Shown here piece by piece: positions 1-11,186 of a DNA stretch of 64,000 bases. The stretch comes from Ophiura sarsii. Lineage: Eukaryota; Echinodermata; Ophiuroidea; Amphilepidida; Ophiuridae. Position numbers and translations under genes: made by a program. Each line of letters opens with the position of its first letter. The stretch's first letter is position 1. The notes beneath the pieces were generated by a model. It made no database searches. It was not told the DNA's origin and saw only the letters and a list, made by a program, of their open reading frames with translations. The stretch covers positions 46,477,625 through 46,541,624 of the forward strand of contig CM069446.1 in NCBI GenBank assembly GCA_035610835.1, in the 5' to 3' direction.

Positions 1-720
1 GTGCGGGAAAGGTGATCGACATAGATTGTGTTTAAATCAGGCATTTTGAAAGGGGTGCGAGTACTGTTATGGCGCTGTATGCCCATTTAGAGTGCGTTGC
101 ACTCTCGCCTATTTCAAAATATCATGTCTCAAGAGTTGGGAGAAAGAATAGGGATGTTGAATGGTGTGTAATTTAAACATTTTCAAAGGGGTGCGGGTGA
201 TAAGAATGCGTTGCACATTGCTGCTTTATGTCAAAAAATCACATCTCAAAAGTTTGCGAAAGAGAAGCGACGCTGGGAATGTGTAATTGAAACATTTTCA
301 AAGGGGTGCGGGGAAGGGAAACGACATAGATTATGTTTAAATCACGCATTTTCAAAGGGGTGCGAGTACTGTTATGGCGCTATTTTCCCATTTAGAGTGC
401 GTTGCATTCTCACCTATTTCAAAATATCATGTCTCAAGAGTTGGAGAAAGAATAGGGATGTTGAATGATGTGTAATTTAAACATTTTCAAAGGGGTGCGG
501 GTGATAAGAAATGCGTTGCACATTGCTGATTTATGTCAACAAATCACATCCAAAAGTTTGCGAAAGAGAAGCGATGCTGGGAATGTGTAATTGAAACATT
601 TCAAGGGGTGCGGGAAGGGAAACGACATAGATTATGTTTAAATCACGCAATTTTCAAAGGGTGCGAGTATACTGTTATCATGGTTATGGCGCTATTTCCC
701 ATTTAGAGTGCGTACGATGT
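1..720 (+). repeat. Tandem repeat, about 300-bp unit, 2.4 copies
   Basis: The block with GGGTGCGAGTACTGTTATGG returns near 54, 359 and 660, a period of about 301-305 bp. Inside each unit the phrase CATTTTCAAAGGGGTGCG recurs several times, so the unit itself grew from a shorter repeat. The array runs off the left edge. The open frame at 211-468 lies in it and is not a gene. Confidence 0.85.
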
Positions 721-822
721 CATTATTGGGGGGGGGGATTTGGTGTGTACTTGTTTGTAAATTTCATTTACAGCCGTACTTGATTTCATTTGGGGGGGGG
801 CAAGCGGGGGGGGGGGGGGCAA

Positions 823-858
<36 letters not shown>

Positions 859-875
859 CTGGTTACGCCACTGTA
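721..875. mobile_element. hAT-like non-autonomous element end with G/C runs
   Basis: G runs at 727-735, 792-800 and 806-819, then a long C run to 857, closed by GCTGGTTACGCCACTG. The terminal GGTTACGCCACTG (CAGTGGCGTAACC in reverse) recurs at 8890-8920 and at both ends of 52562-52732. CAGTGGCG-type termini are usual in hAT elements. The left end is not clear. Confidence 0.5.
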
Positions 876-895
876 TTAAAGTGGTGCGGTTACTA

Positions 896-1015
896 AGAGC
901 GTGTTTCTGCTGGGACACTGCAAAAAGATTATTGCCGATTATTGCGGGTTCTGCCTGTTTCAGCTGGGCAAACTTAGAGTTTATTAGCGGTTCTTCCCCA
1001 GCAGAAACACGCTCT
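896..1015. mobile_element. 120-bp MITE with 19-bp TIRs
   Basis: AGAGCGTGTTTCTGCTGGG at 896-914 is repeated inverted at 997-1015. It seems to interrupt a diverged copy of the left-hand satellite: GTGCGGTTACTAAGA before it and GAGCGTTGCAC after it resemble the GTGCGGGTGATAAGA and ATGCGTTGCAC of that satellite. It carries no gene. Confidence 0.8.
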
Positions 1016-1735
1016 GTGTGAGCGTTGCACTTTCGCATAATGTCAATATATCTTACTTCGAAAGTTTGGAACAGAAGGGATAATTTTTCACTCTCAAGTT
1101 CAATCCTAAATATTCAAGTAACTTTAAAATGTAACAATTGATCCATTCATCTTTATAAAATAAGATATTTTGAGGAATTTTATGCTTGATTTAACACCAC
1201 GACTTTTGTATTCTGAATGGAAACCACCAAATGTATCTAAAGATCTCAACGTCATCAACTTACCATAGGCCCACCCCACAGTTTTATTCAATTCATTTTA
1301 ACTTTGGAATAATTTTCACTCTCAAGTTCACTCTAAAATTAACTTCAAAATATCAAAGAGAAAAACTGAATCACTGAAATATTATTCTAAATGTTTTGCC
1401 CTTTACATTAATGTCTCCAGATATCTCAGTTTTTGACTTTAAGAAATGTTCATTAATTGTATAAACCTACTAAAAAGATAAGACAGAATGTTCTAAAACG
1501 TTAAATTGCTAGTAGTAGTGTACTAGTATATTGTAATTTTTAAAACACTGGCTTTGCATTGACCGCAAACAGTCATGCCAGTACAAGGACACAATTTAAC
1601 ACAAACATGTATACACTCTCCTGGGTATTGTCGCGTGTAGGCTATAATTGAGCCAATAAGTCTGCTGTGTCTCTGGCCTGACAAATCATGGTCAAACCAA
1701 ACAGAATCTGAACTGGATAAAAAGCCTTGTAGTCG
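1016..1735. other. AT-rich stretch, no feature recognised
   Basis: No open frame with domain sense, no clear repeat and no exon-like border pair seen. Confidence 0.5.
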
Positions 1736-1740
1736 ACTTG

Positions 1741-2830
1741 TAATGCGGTCACCCGGGTTTGTCGGTTCTCGGGTTTGGGCGGTCACACCGGGGTTTGTCG
1801 GTTCTCGGGTTTGGTGGTTTGTAGAATGCATGCATAAAGCTCGATCGGACATACTTTGAAAATTCGACCCTTAGACGACCTTTGACCCCGGACGACCCAA
1901 GAAACGCAAAGCCGTTTTACACTCGACTCGTATTCGGGCTTCCCGTCACCGAGTTTAAGCCCGATCGGACAAACTTTGAAAATTCGACCCTTGGACGACC
2001 TTTGACCCCGGACGACCCAAGAAAAGCAAAGCCGTTTTATTTTTTCCACGCTCGACTCGTATTCGGGCTTCCCGTCACCGAGTTTAAGCCCGAACGGACA
2101 AACTTTGAAAATTCGACCCCTAGACGACCTTTGACCCCGGAAGACCCGACAAACGCTAACCCCGTTTTAGCCACGCTCGTCTCGCATCGAGCATTGTGAT
2201 CACCGAGTTTAAGAACGATCCGACCAACTTCAAAAATTGACCCCTAGATGCTCGAATGCGAACTTGCTCTTGCGGGACCCGAACAAACAGATCACCGAGT
2301 TTCTCACCACCGAGTTTAAGCCCGATCGGACAAACTTTAAAAAATTCGACCCCTAGATGACCTTTGACCCCGGACGACCCAAGAAACCAAAGGCGTTGTA
2401 TTTTTTCCACGCGCATTCGGGCTTCCCGTCCCCGAGTTAAGCCGATCGGACAAACTTTGAAATTCGACCCTTAGACGACCTTTGACCCCGGACGACCCAA
2501 GAAAAGCAAAGCCGTTTTATTGTTTCCACGTTCGACTCGACTCGTACTCGGGCTTCCCGTCACCGAGTTTAAGCCCGATCGGACAAACTTTGAAAATTCG
2601 ACCCCTAGACAACCTTTGACCCCCGGAAGACCCGACAAACGCCAACCCGTTTTATTTTGCCACGCTCGCCTCGCATCGAGCATTGCGATCACCGAGTTTA
2701 AGCATGATCCGACCAACTTCAAAAGTTGACCCCTAGATGACCTTGACCTCGTACGCTCTAGCGAATGCGAACTTGCTCTTTCGGGGATCGAGCTGCACCC
2801 ACCCACCGAGTTTGAACGTAGTAGCGTATT
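1741..2830. repeat. Satellite array of about 120-130 bp
   Basis: A two-copy 40-bp repeat (CGGGTTTGTCGGTTCTCGGG) leads in. From 1838 a unit with TTTGACCCCGGACGACCC recurs at 1881, 2001, 2130, 2363, 2481 and 2614. Two subtypes alternate: one with ATTCGGGCTTCCCGTCACC and one with CATCGAGCATTGCGATCACC, both followed by GAGTTTAAG. It stays open in several frames on both strands only because of its composition; none is a gene. Confidence 0.88.
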
Positions 2831-3822
2831 ATAATATAGATAATGTTTTTTGACTGGATAAAACATGAACATCAAGTGTATTAGTCTATAACATCTAACA
2901 AATAAATACATGAGCAGACGACGAAATGCCTGTTGAATTTGGTGTGATGACACTCATCTGAATGATATGAAGTGAACGATATGAAAATGCTCCAAAAGTT
3001 ATGTTTGGCTACAATTTTGATTGGATTTGATTATTAAATGAAGATTATCAAACAATATCAGTGCAATTGTTCTTCCTTTAACCAATTTTGAATGACATTT
3101 GAGTCATTTTAGAGATTTCAATAACTGATTAGAAATACTCAGACCTGGGCTAGGCCTGAGCACTGTATAAACATGCGTATCTTTGACGGCGCATAGTACG
3201 AAAATATGACCTTACCTTTTTATTGTTTGCATAAATGCTAAGACCGTGATCTCTTCCGAAATGAACAATAGTAACCAGTCGCTTTATATACGAGAACATT
3301 TTATTAGGGGTCATTTTACACAGTTATGAAAATCGGAATTTAATATCACTCAAGCCTGTCATGCATGTCATACATGCTTTTCGGTTACTATGGTGGTACG
3401 CAAAGATGAAAGAAGTCTTGAATGTGCTTGCTACCCAACCTTTTTCTCGGCTATTCTACCACTTATTGGAAGTTCTCTGCAGATTTAACGACATTTTTAG
3501 CACATTTTAGTATAGAAAATGTACAAGAAACTGCCTAATTCAGAGATGGCGTAATTGTACTGTTAGGTTTAGGCAAATAAACTCACAGTCAATTCATGTT
3601 GATTTTAAAATCGAAATTAAATCTACTTGAGAGATATATCGATCGATCAGTGACTGAATGGGATTTAATGACATTTCAGCAGATTTGTATGGGATGGGGT
3701 GGGGTATGGTGGAGTGTCTTAGACATCCTTGAGATGATGCAGATCTTTCAAAAGCTTAGTTTAATGGCCTAATCAGGGGCGTGCCACTGAGCTTGCCGAT
3801 CGGGTCCACTTTTAAATTGAAC
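2831..3822. other. AT-rich stretch, no feature recognised
   Basis: About 1 kb without coding sense or clear repeats between the satellite and the Harbinger-like element. Confidence 0.45.
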
Positions 3823-4702
3823 TTAGGGCGTGTTCACACTATAGCTTTTTCCTCAACCCGGGTCGGACCCGGGTCGAACCCGGATTGATCGATAATTCAT
3901 TTTCTGTTCACACTAGCGCTATGTACATGTATGTCAAAGTCTGTTTGTTGCAAGTGTTGGCCGTGGTGTTTTTTTGGTTTTTTTAACTGGATATTTAAGC
4001 TTTATCTCAGACTGTTTTTAAGCTAAGTTTATGAAATACGTATGTAGGGATTCTGTACGCCGGTCTGAAACAAAATATCTGTGCAGAACATAACATACAA
4101 TTTACATTATAAAACACTGGCAAATCCAAAGAAAGATTTGGGTTCCACCCCAGACTTGTTGTTATGTGTTTCAGTAACTGCGATTTTTTTCTTGAGTGCT
4201 TTTATTTTATTTTGACATTGCTCAATGTTACGGTGAAAACCCATAGCCTCCATCTGGCGTGATATATTGGCGTAAATATCCTTATTGTGGATCATTGAGT
4301 TCAAACTGATTTGCACGGTCTCATCCGCCCAGAGTTCCATCATGGCTTCCGTTTCAATTTGACTCCATTTATTTGCCATTTTGACAAATTTGATAAAGAT
4401 TTCAACCAGAACCAGAAGCAGACGATACGAGAGCGTGCGAAGCAAAGCTGAAAACTGACGTAAACAACTACGGTCAGAGGTTAGCAGTCAGGTTAGCTAC
4501 TTCGCCAACACGGGTCGAACAGCGATTTCTGTTTACACTATAGTCGACCCGGGTTCTACCCTTCACTTTCGCAGGGTTGTAATTTTCGACCCGGGTCGGT
4601 TTTTTGAACCTATTTTCTGTTCACACTAGACTTCAACCCGGGTTCAACCAGGGTCCGACCCGGGTCGTGGAGAAAACTAGCTATAGTGTGAACACGCCCT
4701 AA
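3823..4702. mobile_element. Harbinger-like DNA transposon, short copy with TIRs
   Basis: Begins TTAGGGCGTGTTCACACTAT and ends with its inverse, with further inner repeats of the ACCCGGGTCG type near both ends. The only coding part is the Myb/SANT-like ORF on the minus strand; no transposase is present. PIF/Harbinger elements carry just such a pair (a nuclease and a Myb-like protein), so this looks like a copy that kept only the second gene. The 3-bp TTA/TAA at its ends may be part of the TIR or the target. Confidence 0.7.
4107..4379 (-). CDS. Myb/SANT-like DNA-binding protein of the transposon
   Basis: A 90-residue frame. ATG at 4379 is preferred over one 22 codons upstream because the domain starts just after it (MANKWSQIETEAMMELWADE). 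It shows the trihelix-like pattern: W near the start, MMELW in helix 1, an acidic loop, YANISRQMEAMGFHRN and then QCQNKIKALKKKI, which matches the usual QCxxKIKxLK helix 3. Such proteins bind the TIRs and help the transposase into the nucleus. The C-terminus (FGFASVL) looks cut short. Confidence 0.65.
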   Translation of the reverse strand: MANKWSQIETEAMMELWADETVQISLNSMIHNKDIYANISRQMEAMGFHRNIEQCQNKIKALKKKIAVTETHNNKSGVEPKSFFGFASVL

Positions 4703-5002
4703 GTCAGCATAGAATTGGTGGCGCTGTTCTACCGATAAGGCGTAGCAGACGACGCGACGCTGGCCACGCGTCTCTCAGACGACCCAATATGCCCGCCAAT
4801 ATGGCAACGGGAGTGCACCATTTTGAATTATTTTTAACAGTCATCGCCGGTTAACGATAAAATTCTTCTAATTATGATGAATTTGTCAAAATGATAAGTT
4901 TAATATTCGCGATTACGTGTTATTCACTACGAATTCAAAATGTAGGTTTCGCGTGGCCACCGTCGTCTGTGTAAATCTACAGCGCCCCAAACCTATGCTG
5001 AC
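4703..5002. mobile_element. 300-bp TIR element abutting the Harbinger copy
   Basis: GTCAGCATAG with a nearby GGCGCTGT at the left is mirrored by ACAGCGCCCC and CTATGCTGAC at the right. It begins on the very base after the Harbinger-like element ends. It carries no gene. About 400 bp of featureless DNA follow to the C run at 5241. Confidence 0.6.
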
Positions 5003-6014
5003 TAACAATTCCGTTAAACCTGGTTAAACATTGTTAAACGCGTTAAACGCCGGTCACGGACGCATTCCAGACGATTATCATAATTTATTCAAAAGGACCG
5101 TTTTCGCTACGTACGTTAGTATACGACTTTCCTATCCCAAGTTAATAGTATCCCTGGCCTAATTTTGACTGTTCAATTGCGTTTCAAAATTTAAACACTA
5201 AAAAGTTGATCTGATTTAAAGAAAAAAAACGCCGCCCCCAGCCCCCCCCCCCCCCCCCCACCCCTTCATCCAAGTCTACCCCCAAAATACAATAAGAAGA
5301 CATAGACATTATCTTTAAAAACTGGTCAATCCTTGCTTCATTCGGCATTGGACATTTTAATGAAAATGACAATATAAGAGGACCTGACGTTTCGATTCTA
5401 ACAGGATCTTTATCGAAGGTAAATGACAGAATACAACACACATAACATCTCGTATACCGGGTGTCCCTAAAAAATTGGACTAATATGTTTATATGTTTAT
5501 ACACACGGAAAGGGAAAACACTCAGCTTTCAGATGCCGTTTATTTGATCTGATTTAGATTTATTACTGGAGCACCCTGTTATGTAGGATGATATCCAACG
5601 TTATCAACATCCAAGTATGCAATTATTCCCAATTTTAAACCGTACGAAGAGCATTACTGTTAATCAATTAACTAGAGCCACCCAGATCGATGTTGCGCAC
5701 TTAACAATTTCAAAGTTTTACTCCTAAGATACAACTTCCACTTGAACGATTGCCCTGGATTGTATGAGATTGAATAGGTTTAAATAATAGAATGAGTGCC
5801 TGTGTATCCAAGCAGAACTGATATAAAGATGTTTGTTACATGATTCGAACCAGTCCTTTTGACGAGGTTTCACAAAATGCTTATTGGGCCTACATTTTCA
5901 AAACAAGACAGACGTCCATATGGCTGGGTGCGGCCTCAATTTTCAATAGACATGATAGAAGAGGGGGTTCATGATCTTAAAATATCACGAAACGAGAAGT
6001 CCAGCAGAAGAGTC
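5003..6014. other. Gene-less stretch with a C run
   Basis: A C run at 5240-5259 in an otherwise AT-rich stretch; CCGGGTGTCCC near 5460 and GCACCCTGTTA near 5571 may be the two ends of a roughly 120-bp TIR remnant. Nothing coding seen. Confidence 0.4.
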
Positions 6015-6443
6015 ACCACGATAAATTTAGAAAAACAGAGGATTAGTGAGCCTCAATAGAAATCCAGAAAATTACATTGTCTGAGCCCTCTTAATTCGAC
6101 TAGCTCGACCGAATATAGGTTCCATTGATTAATATATGATAAATCAATGATGATTAAGTGCCAAAATATTTCCCCCAATTATTGGTATGTCCTAGTTTCG
6201 TCCTATAAACAATGTTTGTACAAGGTACAGTATGTCATATATTTCTATTCAATTTCTATTCAATTTTATTACAGTTATTTTCATTACTCGTTCCAGTGCA
6301 TTTCCATTATTTGTTACCACAGGCCTAGACCTATTTCCACTTTGTAAAATGACTGAGGGAATACATGAAAAACAATACAAATGTTATTTTCTGGATTTCT
6401 ATTGAGGATCACTAATCCTCTGTTTTTCTAAATTTATCATGGG
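6015..6443. mobile_element. Inverted-repeat element with about 65-bp arms
   Basis: Left arm 6015-6081 (with GAAAAACAGAGGATTAGTGA and CTCAATAGAAATCCAGAAAA) returns inverted at 6378-6443 with few changes. It is a MITE-like foldback with no coding capacity. Confidence 0.8.
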
Positions 6444-7080
6444 TTTTAGCGCAAAATATTACTAACCGGAAGCAGATAATCGTTCGAAAAAAGTACCAAA
6501 TTTCCGATGGTTGATACCTGCATCTGGATCAGGTTTTAAATTGTCCAGAATGTCTCCTAAAATAAGACTTTTATTTTTGATTTAATCATGATTTCCGTTG
6601 TCGAAATACTGGTCGTGCGATGAAAGCATGTATTGTGATACAGGATTTTTTTGATTTTATAGGTCGGTCGCATTTCGGCAAACAAATCTCTTTTTTTAGG
6701 CCTTATATTTAGACTTTACTTGACTGGACTCTTCCGGTGATCAATCTTTGGGCAGACGATATTTTTCATTGTAGGCGCAACGCAATAACAGTCATGAATG
6801 ATGATCGAACACCGAAAGTCTGGGGCGCGAAAGAACAGAGCCTAATATTGTAATTGTATGAATCAATAGGGGACCGTTCTATAGTATGAGTCTATAATCC
6901 GACGCCTCTATCATAGGCGTGCGCAGGATTTTTTTACCCGGGGGGCTTAAAAATAAATGTCATTGGTTCGCACCACTATCCGCGGTAACGAGTCTGAGGG
7001 GGATGTGCCCCCTTGGATTGGATTTTTGGCTTGGATTGGATTTTTTGTTGTTGGAATATTGGCTATTGTCAAAAGAAAGG
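6444..7080. other. Gene-less stretch holding a dispersed-repeat copy
   Basis: A block near 6658-6712 (GGTCGGTCGCAT, GGCAAA, TTTTTTTAGGCC) resembles 40410-40475. Near 6912 lies GGCGTGCGCAGGA with a G run, the degenerate end of another poly-G element. No gene seen. Confidence 0.5.
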
Positions 7081-8510
7081 TTTAACCGGGAGTTTAACAA
7101 ACCGTTCCTGAAGCCATGTTGTTAAGTTTCACTTATAATATGAAACTAATTTGCGCGTAGCGCGCCAAAAATGTCTATTTTAACACTAAAAAGGTCCAGA
7201 AAACGTTTCTGAAGCCATCTTGTTCCAATTGAATAACAAAGTATTATGAAAATAATTGGCGCGGCACGCGCAAAAATTTGCTATATGTAAAAATAAAGGT
7301 TTAGAAAAACGTTCTTGAAGCTATCTTGTTAAGCTTGAATAATAAATAATCAGTGAAACTAATACGCGCGTAGCGCGCAAAAAATGTCTATTTTAACACT
7401 AACAAGTTTCAGAAAACGTTTATGAAGCCATCTTGTTGAAATTGAATAACACAAAATAAAAAATAATTCCCGCGGAGCGCGAAAAAGTTGGCTATTGTAA
7501 AAATACAGGTTTAGAAAAACTTTTCTGAATCTATCTTGTTAAGCTTGAATAATAAATAATCAGTGAAACTAATACGCGCGTAGCGCTCAAAAAAATGTCT
7601 ATTTTAACAATAAAAAGGTCCAGAAAACGTTTCTGAAGCCATCTTGTTCAAATTGAATAACAAAATATTTTTACAAAAATGGCTATTGTAAAAAGAAAGG
7701 TTAAAAAAACCGTTCCTGAAACTATCTTGTTAAGCTTGAATAATATAACATTCCAACTAATTCGCGCGTAGCGCGCAAAAATTGGTTATTTTTACACTGA
7801 AATGGTCCTGAAAACGTTCCTGAAGCAATCTTGTTAAGCTTGAATAATAAAACATTGAATAAAATTTGTTCAAAAACTGGTTATTTTAACACTAAAATGG
7901 TCCTGAAAAACGTTCATAAAGCCATTTTGTTTAGCTTGAATAATAAAAAAAATGAAACCAATTGGCTCGAAACGAGCAATAATGTCTAGTTTACTAACTA
8001 AAATGGTCCAGAAAACGTTCATGAAACATGTTGCAACGTTGTTATGAAGCTGGAATAAAAAAAATGCTATTTTAACACTAAAAAGCTCCAGAAAAACGTT
8101 CCTGAGCGTACAAACTGTCACTTTTTTAAAACTAAAATGGTCCAGATAAACGCTCCTTAAGCCATCTTTTTATAACTTGAATAAAGAAACATTGAATCTA
8201 ACTCGCGCGAAGCGCGCCAAAATTTCTAGTTTTTCCCCCTAAAATGGTCCAGAAAACGTTACTGAAACCATGTTGTTAAGCTTGAATAGCAATGGCGTAG
8301 GTTATTCATATTAGGGGGGGTGAGAAATGAAAATGAACCGACAAGACTTTTGTGAGCCAACAAATGCGCGCGAAGCGCGCGAAATTTTTCGACTTTACAC
8401 CTTTTTTTGGCACGATCGAGGTACATTTTGACTCTTAAACAAGCTTGAAGCAAAGAATGTTGCACTTTGGGGACACGTTATGCGAACGTAGCGCGTGAAA
8501 TTTTTTCTTC
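7080..8510. repeat. Array of about 105-bp units with CGCGCGTAGCGCGC core
   Basis: About a dozen units, each with a palindromic core (GCGCGTAGCGCGC or variants), a T-rich spacer (TCTATTTTAACACTAAAA), GTCCAGAAAACGTT, then TGAAGCCATCTTGTT and AATTGAATAA. Cores are visible near 7145, 7252, 7355, 7464, 7570, 7759, 8200, 8363 and 8484. Some units have lost the core. Related units occur near 37100-37570. Confidence 0.85.
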
Positions 8511-8960
8511 TGTGTACTTTTGACCATCATAATTCCATGAATCCTGTGGTCAAATGAACCGACGTCAATATTGGGGGGGGGGCGATCGTCCCCCCTCACC
8601 CCCCCCCCCCCCCCCCCCCCCCTGGCGACGCCACTGTTGAATAGTTAAATATTGAAACTAATTCGCGCAAAAAATGGTGGTTTTTTTGGGGGGGGGGCAT
8701 GGTTCCCACCGTGACAATGATGGGGGGAATCATACAAATTGATTTTTTTTTTGGGGGGGGGGGGCATCGTCCCCACCGTGACAATGATGGGGGAAACACT
8801 CCCCGCTTGCACTGTCTATGCTCGTTACCCTTCCTCCTTATCTTCCTTTTTATTTTTTACTCTTTTGCAAATGTGGGGGGGGGGGGGGGGGGGGGCTGTC
8901 TTCCTGGTTACGCCACTGGTGATTCAGAGGGCCGAGTTGTTGGGTTTTAACTTGCCTGGA
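8511..8960. mobile_element. Nested poly-G hAT-like fragments
   Basis: A C run at about 8598-8621 closed by GGCGACGCCACTG, G runs at 8690-8698 and 8753-8764, and a G run at 8874-8895 closed by CTGGTTACGCCACTGG. The phrase CACCGTGACAATGATGGGGG occurs twice (8707 and 8776). Open frames here are runs of Gly or Pro from homopolymers and are not genes. Confidence 0.6.
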
Positions 8961-9440
8961 TGACCTAAAACTCTCCTTGCTATCAATATTTACTTTCGTT
9001 ATAAAACACTCACATGGTGGTTCAGAGACGTAGAGAAAAGGTGAGAGAGACTAATAAAAGCTCCCGGCCTCTCCTTTTCCCTCCCCTCCTCCTCCCCTCC
9101 TCCTCCCGGGCACTCAACTTTTTTTGGGGTAGGGGTGTGCCACAGGGTCTCAATTAGGGGGGCTACAGAACTGAACTGAGTGGATTTTATGACAAAAAAT
9201 AGGGTCTTAGGAACTGATTTTTTTCTCCTCTCCCCTCCTCCTCTCCTCTCCTCCCCTCCCCTCCCCTCCTCCTCTCATCCCCTCCCCTTCCCTCCTCCTC
9301 CTCTCCCCTCCCCTCCCTTTTCCCCCTCTTTTTTTTTTTTACCCTTTGGGGACCCGGGGGGCTTGAGCCCCCAAAGCCCCCCCCCCCCTGGGCACGCGCC
9401 TGTCTATAGTACGTGTTTTTTAGTACGACGCATGTAAAAT
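8961..9440. repeat. CT-rich simple sequence with C run
   Basis: Mainly CCTCC/CCCCT simple repeats from 9070 to 9350, then CCCGGGGGGCTT and a C run to 9388 followed by GGGCACGCGCCTG. Low complexity; open frames on either strand are artefacts. Confidence 0.7.
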
Positions 9441-10330
9441 CACCATTCGAATAGTCCAAATCCGAAGGTTCATTAACTTGATTATTACGAAGGTTCTCTA
9501 TTCCAAAAACAAATGGTTCTAAAGTCCGACGGTTCTATAGTCCGAAAATGAAATAGGTTATATAATCTGTTTTTTTGTAAATGGTAAAAAAGATTCTCTA
9601 GCTCGAAAATAGAAAAGGTTCTATTGTACGAATATTTAAAAGGTTCTTCAAACTGAATATTCTGAAAAGGTTCTATAGTCCGAAAACTGGATAAGGGTTC
9701 TCTAATCCGAAAGTTAAAAAAGGTTCTCTAATCCGAAAGTTAAAAAAGGTTCTCTAGTCCGAAAGGGTTTGACTATCTGTGGTTTCACTGTTGTTCTTTA
9801 ATCCGAATCAGAAAAACATATTCTATAATCTGAAATTTGAAAAAGCGTACTATGCAGTGCGCCCTCTAGAGATAACGGGAACAATCATTTTGGGAACATT
9901 GCCTCTTTTATAAAGAAGCTACATAAAATAAGAATCGAATTAGAAAATGCTGGTATTAAGTGAATTAAAATTCAAAAAATATTTTTTTCGGATAAAAGAG
10001 GACCTTTTTACCTATTCGGGCTAAAGAACAGGCTATAATATTCGCACTATCAAACCTGTTTAAAGATTCGGACTAAAGAAACTTTTTAAAATACGGATTG
10101 AAGCAGCTTATTCAATATTCGGACTTAAGAACCTTTTTAAGTATTCGTATTACCCACCCTTTTTCAATAAACGGATTATAAAACATGATCAAAGTATTTG
10201 GACTAAAGAACCGTTTTTCGTCTTCGGATTATAAAACCTTTTCTTTTTCGGACTTTAGAACCTTCGCACTATAGAACCGTATTTTCCCGGACTATCGAAC
10301 TGTCGGACTATAGAACCGTCGGACTATCGA
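9441..10330. repeat. Palindromic array of 25-30 bp units
   Basis: The left half (to about 9800) repeats AAGGTTCTATAGTCCGAAA and variants at spacings of about 25-35 bp. The right half (from about 10000) carries the reverse, TTCGGACTATAGAACC, many times. The whole could fold as one long imperfect hairpin around an AT-rich centre at about 9850-10000. It may be a foldback element with tandemly repeated arms. Confidence 0.82.
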
Positions 10331-10865
10331 TATGTCACCAATAATCAATAGACCCGATTAGAAACTAAATTGTTGTCGTAGTTTTAAACAGCAGAATCAT
10401 GACCTGATAACACATTTTGCCCTAAATGTTCTGTCTATTCACTTTTCACCTTTTGATTATTTTCTTTTTGTGTGTCGTGTTATTCATAGCAAGAAGCAGA
10501 TTTCTCAGTGCATGTGTTGAAGAAATTAGATATTCAACAGAATAAATAAAATATATTCTAACAAACTGATTTTGTTTTCTTCTTTTTTTTGCAGATAATA
10601 TAAGTGTTATTAAGCTTTATACAATATAGTACATTCTAAATTGTTTTATTTCAAGATAATTACATTTTGTATTATGTAAGTAATGTTCTTACGTGGCTCA
10701 AAGTGGTTTTGAAACTTCTTGATAAATGCGTCACATGTCCTTAGAATCCTCGGAATCCTCGGACTGCTGATCCTTTACTTTCTTTTTAACATTTTCGAAA
10801 TGATATTTTTCCTTTTTCTCATTTAATCACATATTAAAATTAATTGTGAATCTGTGCATTTTCAG
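10331..10865. other. AT-rich upstream or intronic stretch
   Basis: No signal-peptide exon or promoter for the receptor could be recognised here. It ends in the pyrimidine-rich acceptor of the SRCR exon. Confidence 0.45.
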
Positions 10866-11186
10866 CTATTCGTCTTCGCGGGGGATCGAATATATATGAA
10901 GGGCGTGTGGAAATATATAGTAGTACATATGGTTGGACTACTGTGAACGATAAGGAATGGGACATTAACGAAGCTAACGTAGTTTGTCGTCAGATGTTCG
11001 GCTACACAACCACCGCAACACCACTTTCCAACGCATACTTTGGCTGGGGGAGTGTGTTTGTATGGCTCACTCATTTACGTTGCGATGGTACCGAAACTAC
11101 CCTGTGGAGCTGTCCATATGAGGATGCACAGGAACACACTGGTCATGTTATAAGCCATGCCCACGATGCAGGAGTCGGATGTGACA
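10866..11186 (+). CDS. SRCR domain exon
   Basis: A phase 1-1 exon of 321 bp after TTTTCAG and before GTAATT. It reads as one scavenger receptor cysteine-rich domain, starting IRLRGG and GRVEIY, then [10 protein letters not shown], the AYFGWGS block, LRCDG, WSCPY and ending DAGVGC. Only four cysteines remain. In the usual group A numbering C3, C5, C6 and C8 are present, while C2 (in the TVND stretch, where TVCDD is normal) and C7 are replaced, so one whole disulfide (C2-C7) appears lost. SRCR domains bind proteins and polyanions outside the cell. The phase suits the EGF exons downstream, which supports one receptor, but no transcript proves it. A separate SRCR gene is the alternative. Confidence 0.88.

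Noticed and set aside
211..468. 85-codon open frame at the left edge
   Set aside because: It lies in the 300-bp tandem repeat and changes with each unit.
1523..2953. Overlapping open frames on both strands
   Set aside because: Produced by the stop-poor 120-bp satellite; no domain and no splice logic.
9180..9459. Ser/Pro-rich and Gly/Glu-rich frames
   Set aside because: Translation of a CT-rich simple repeat and C runs.
9441..10330. CRISPR-like look of short spaced repeats
   Set aside because: Units are not uniform, spacers are not unique or of constant length, the array is palindromic and the genome is animal.
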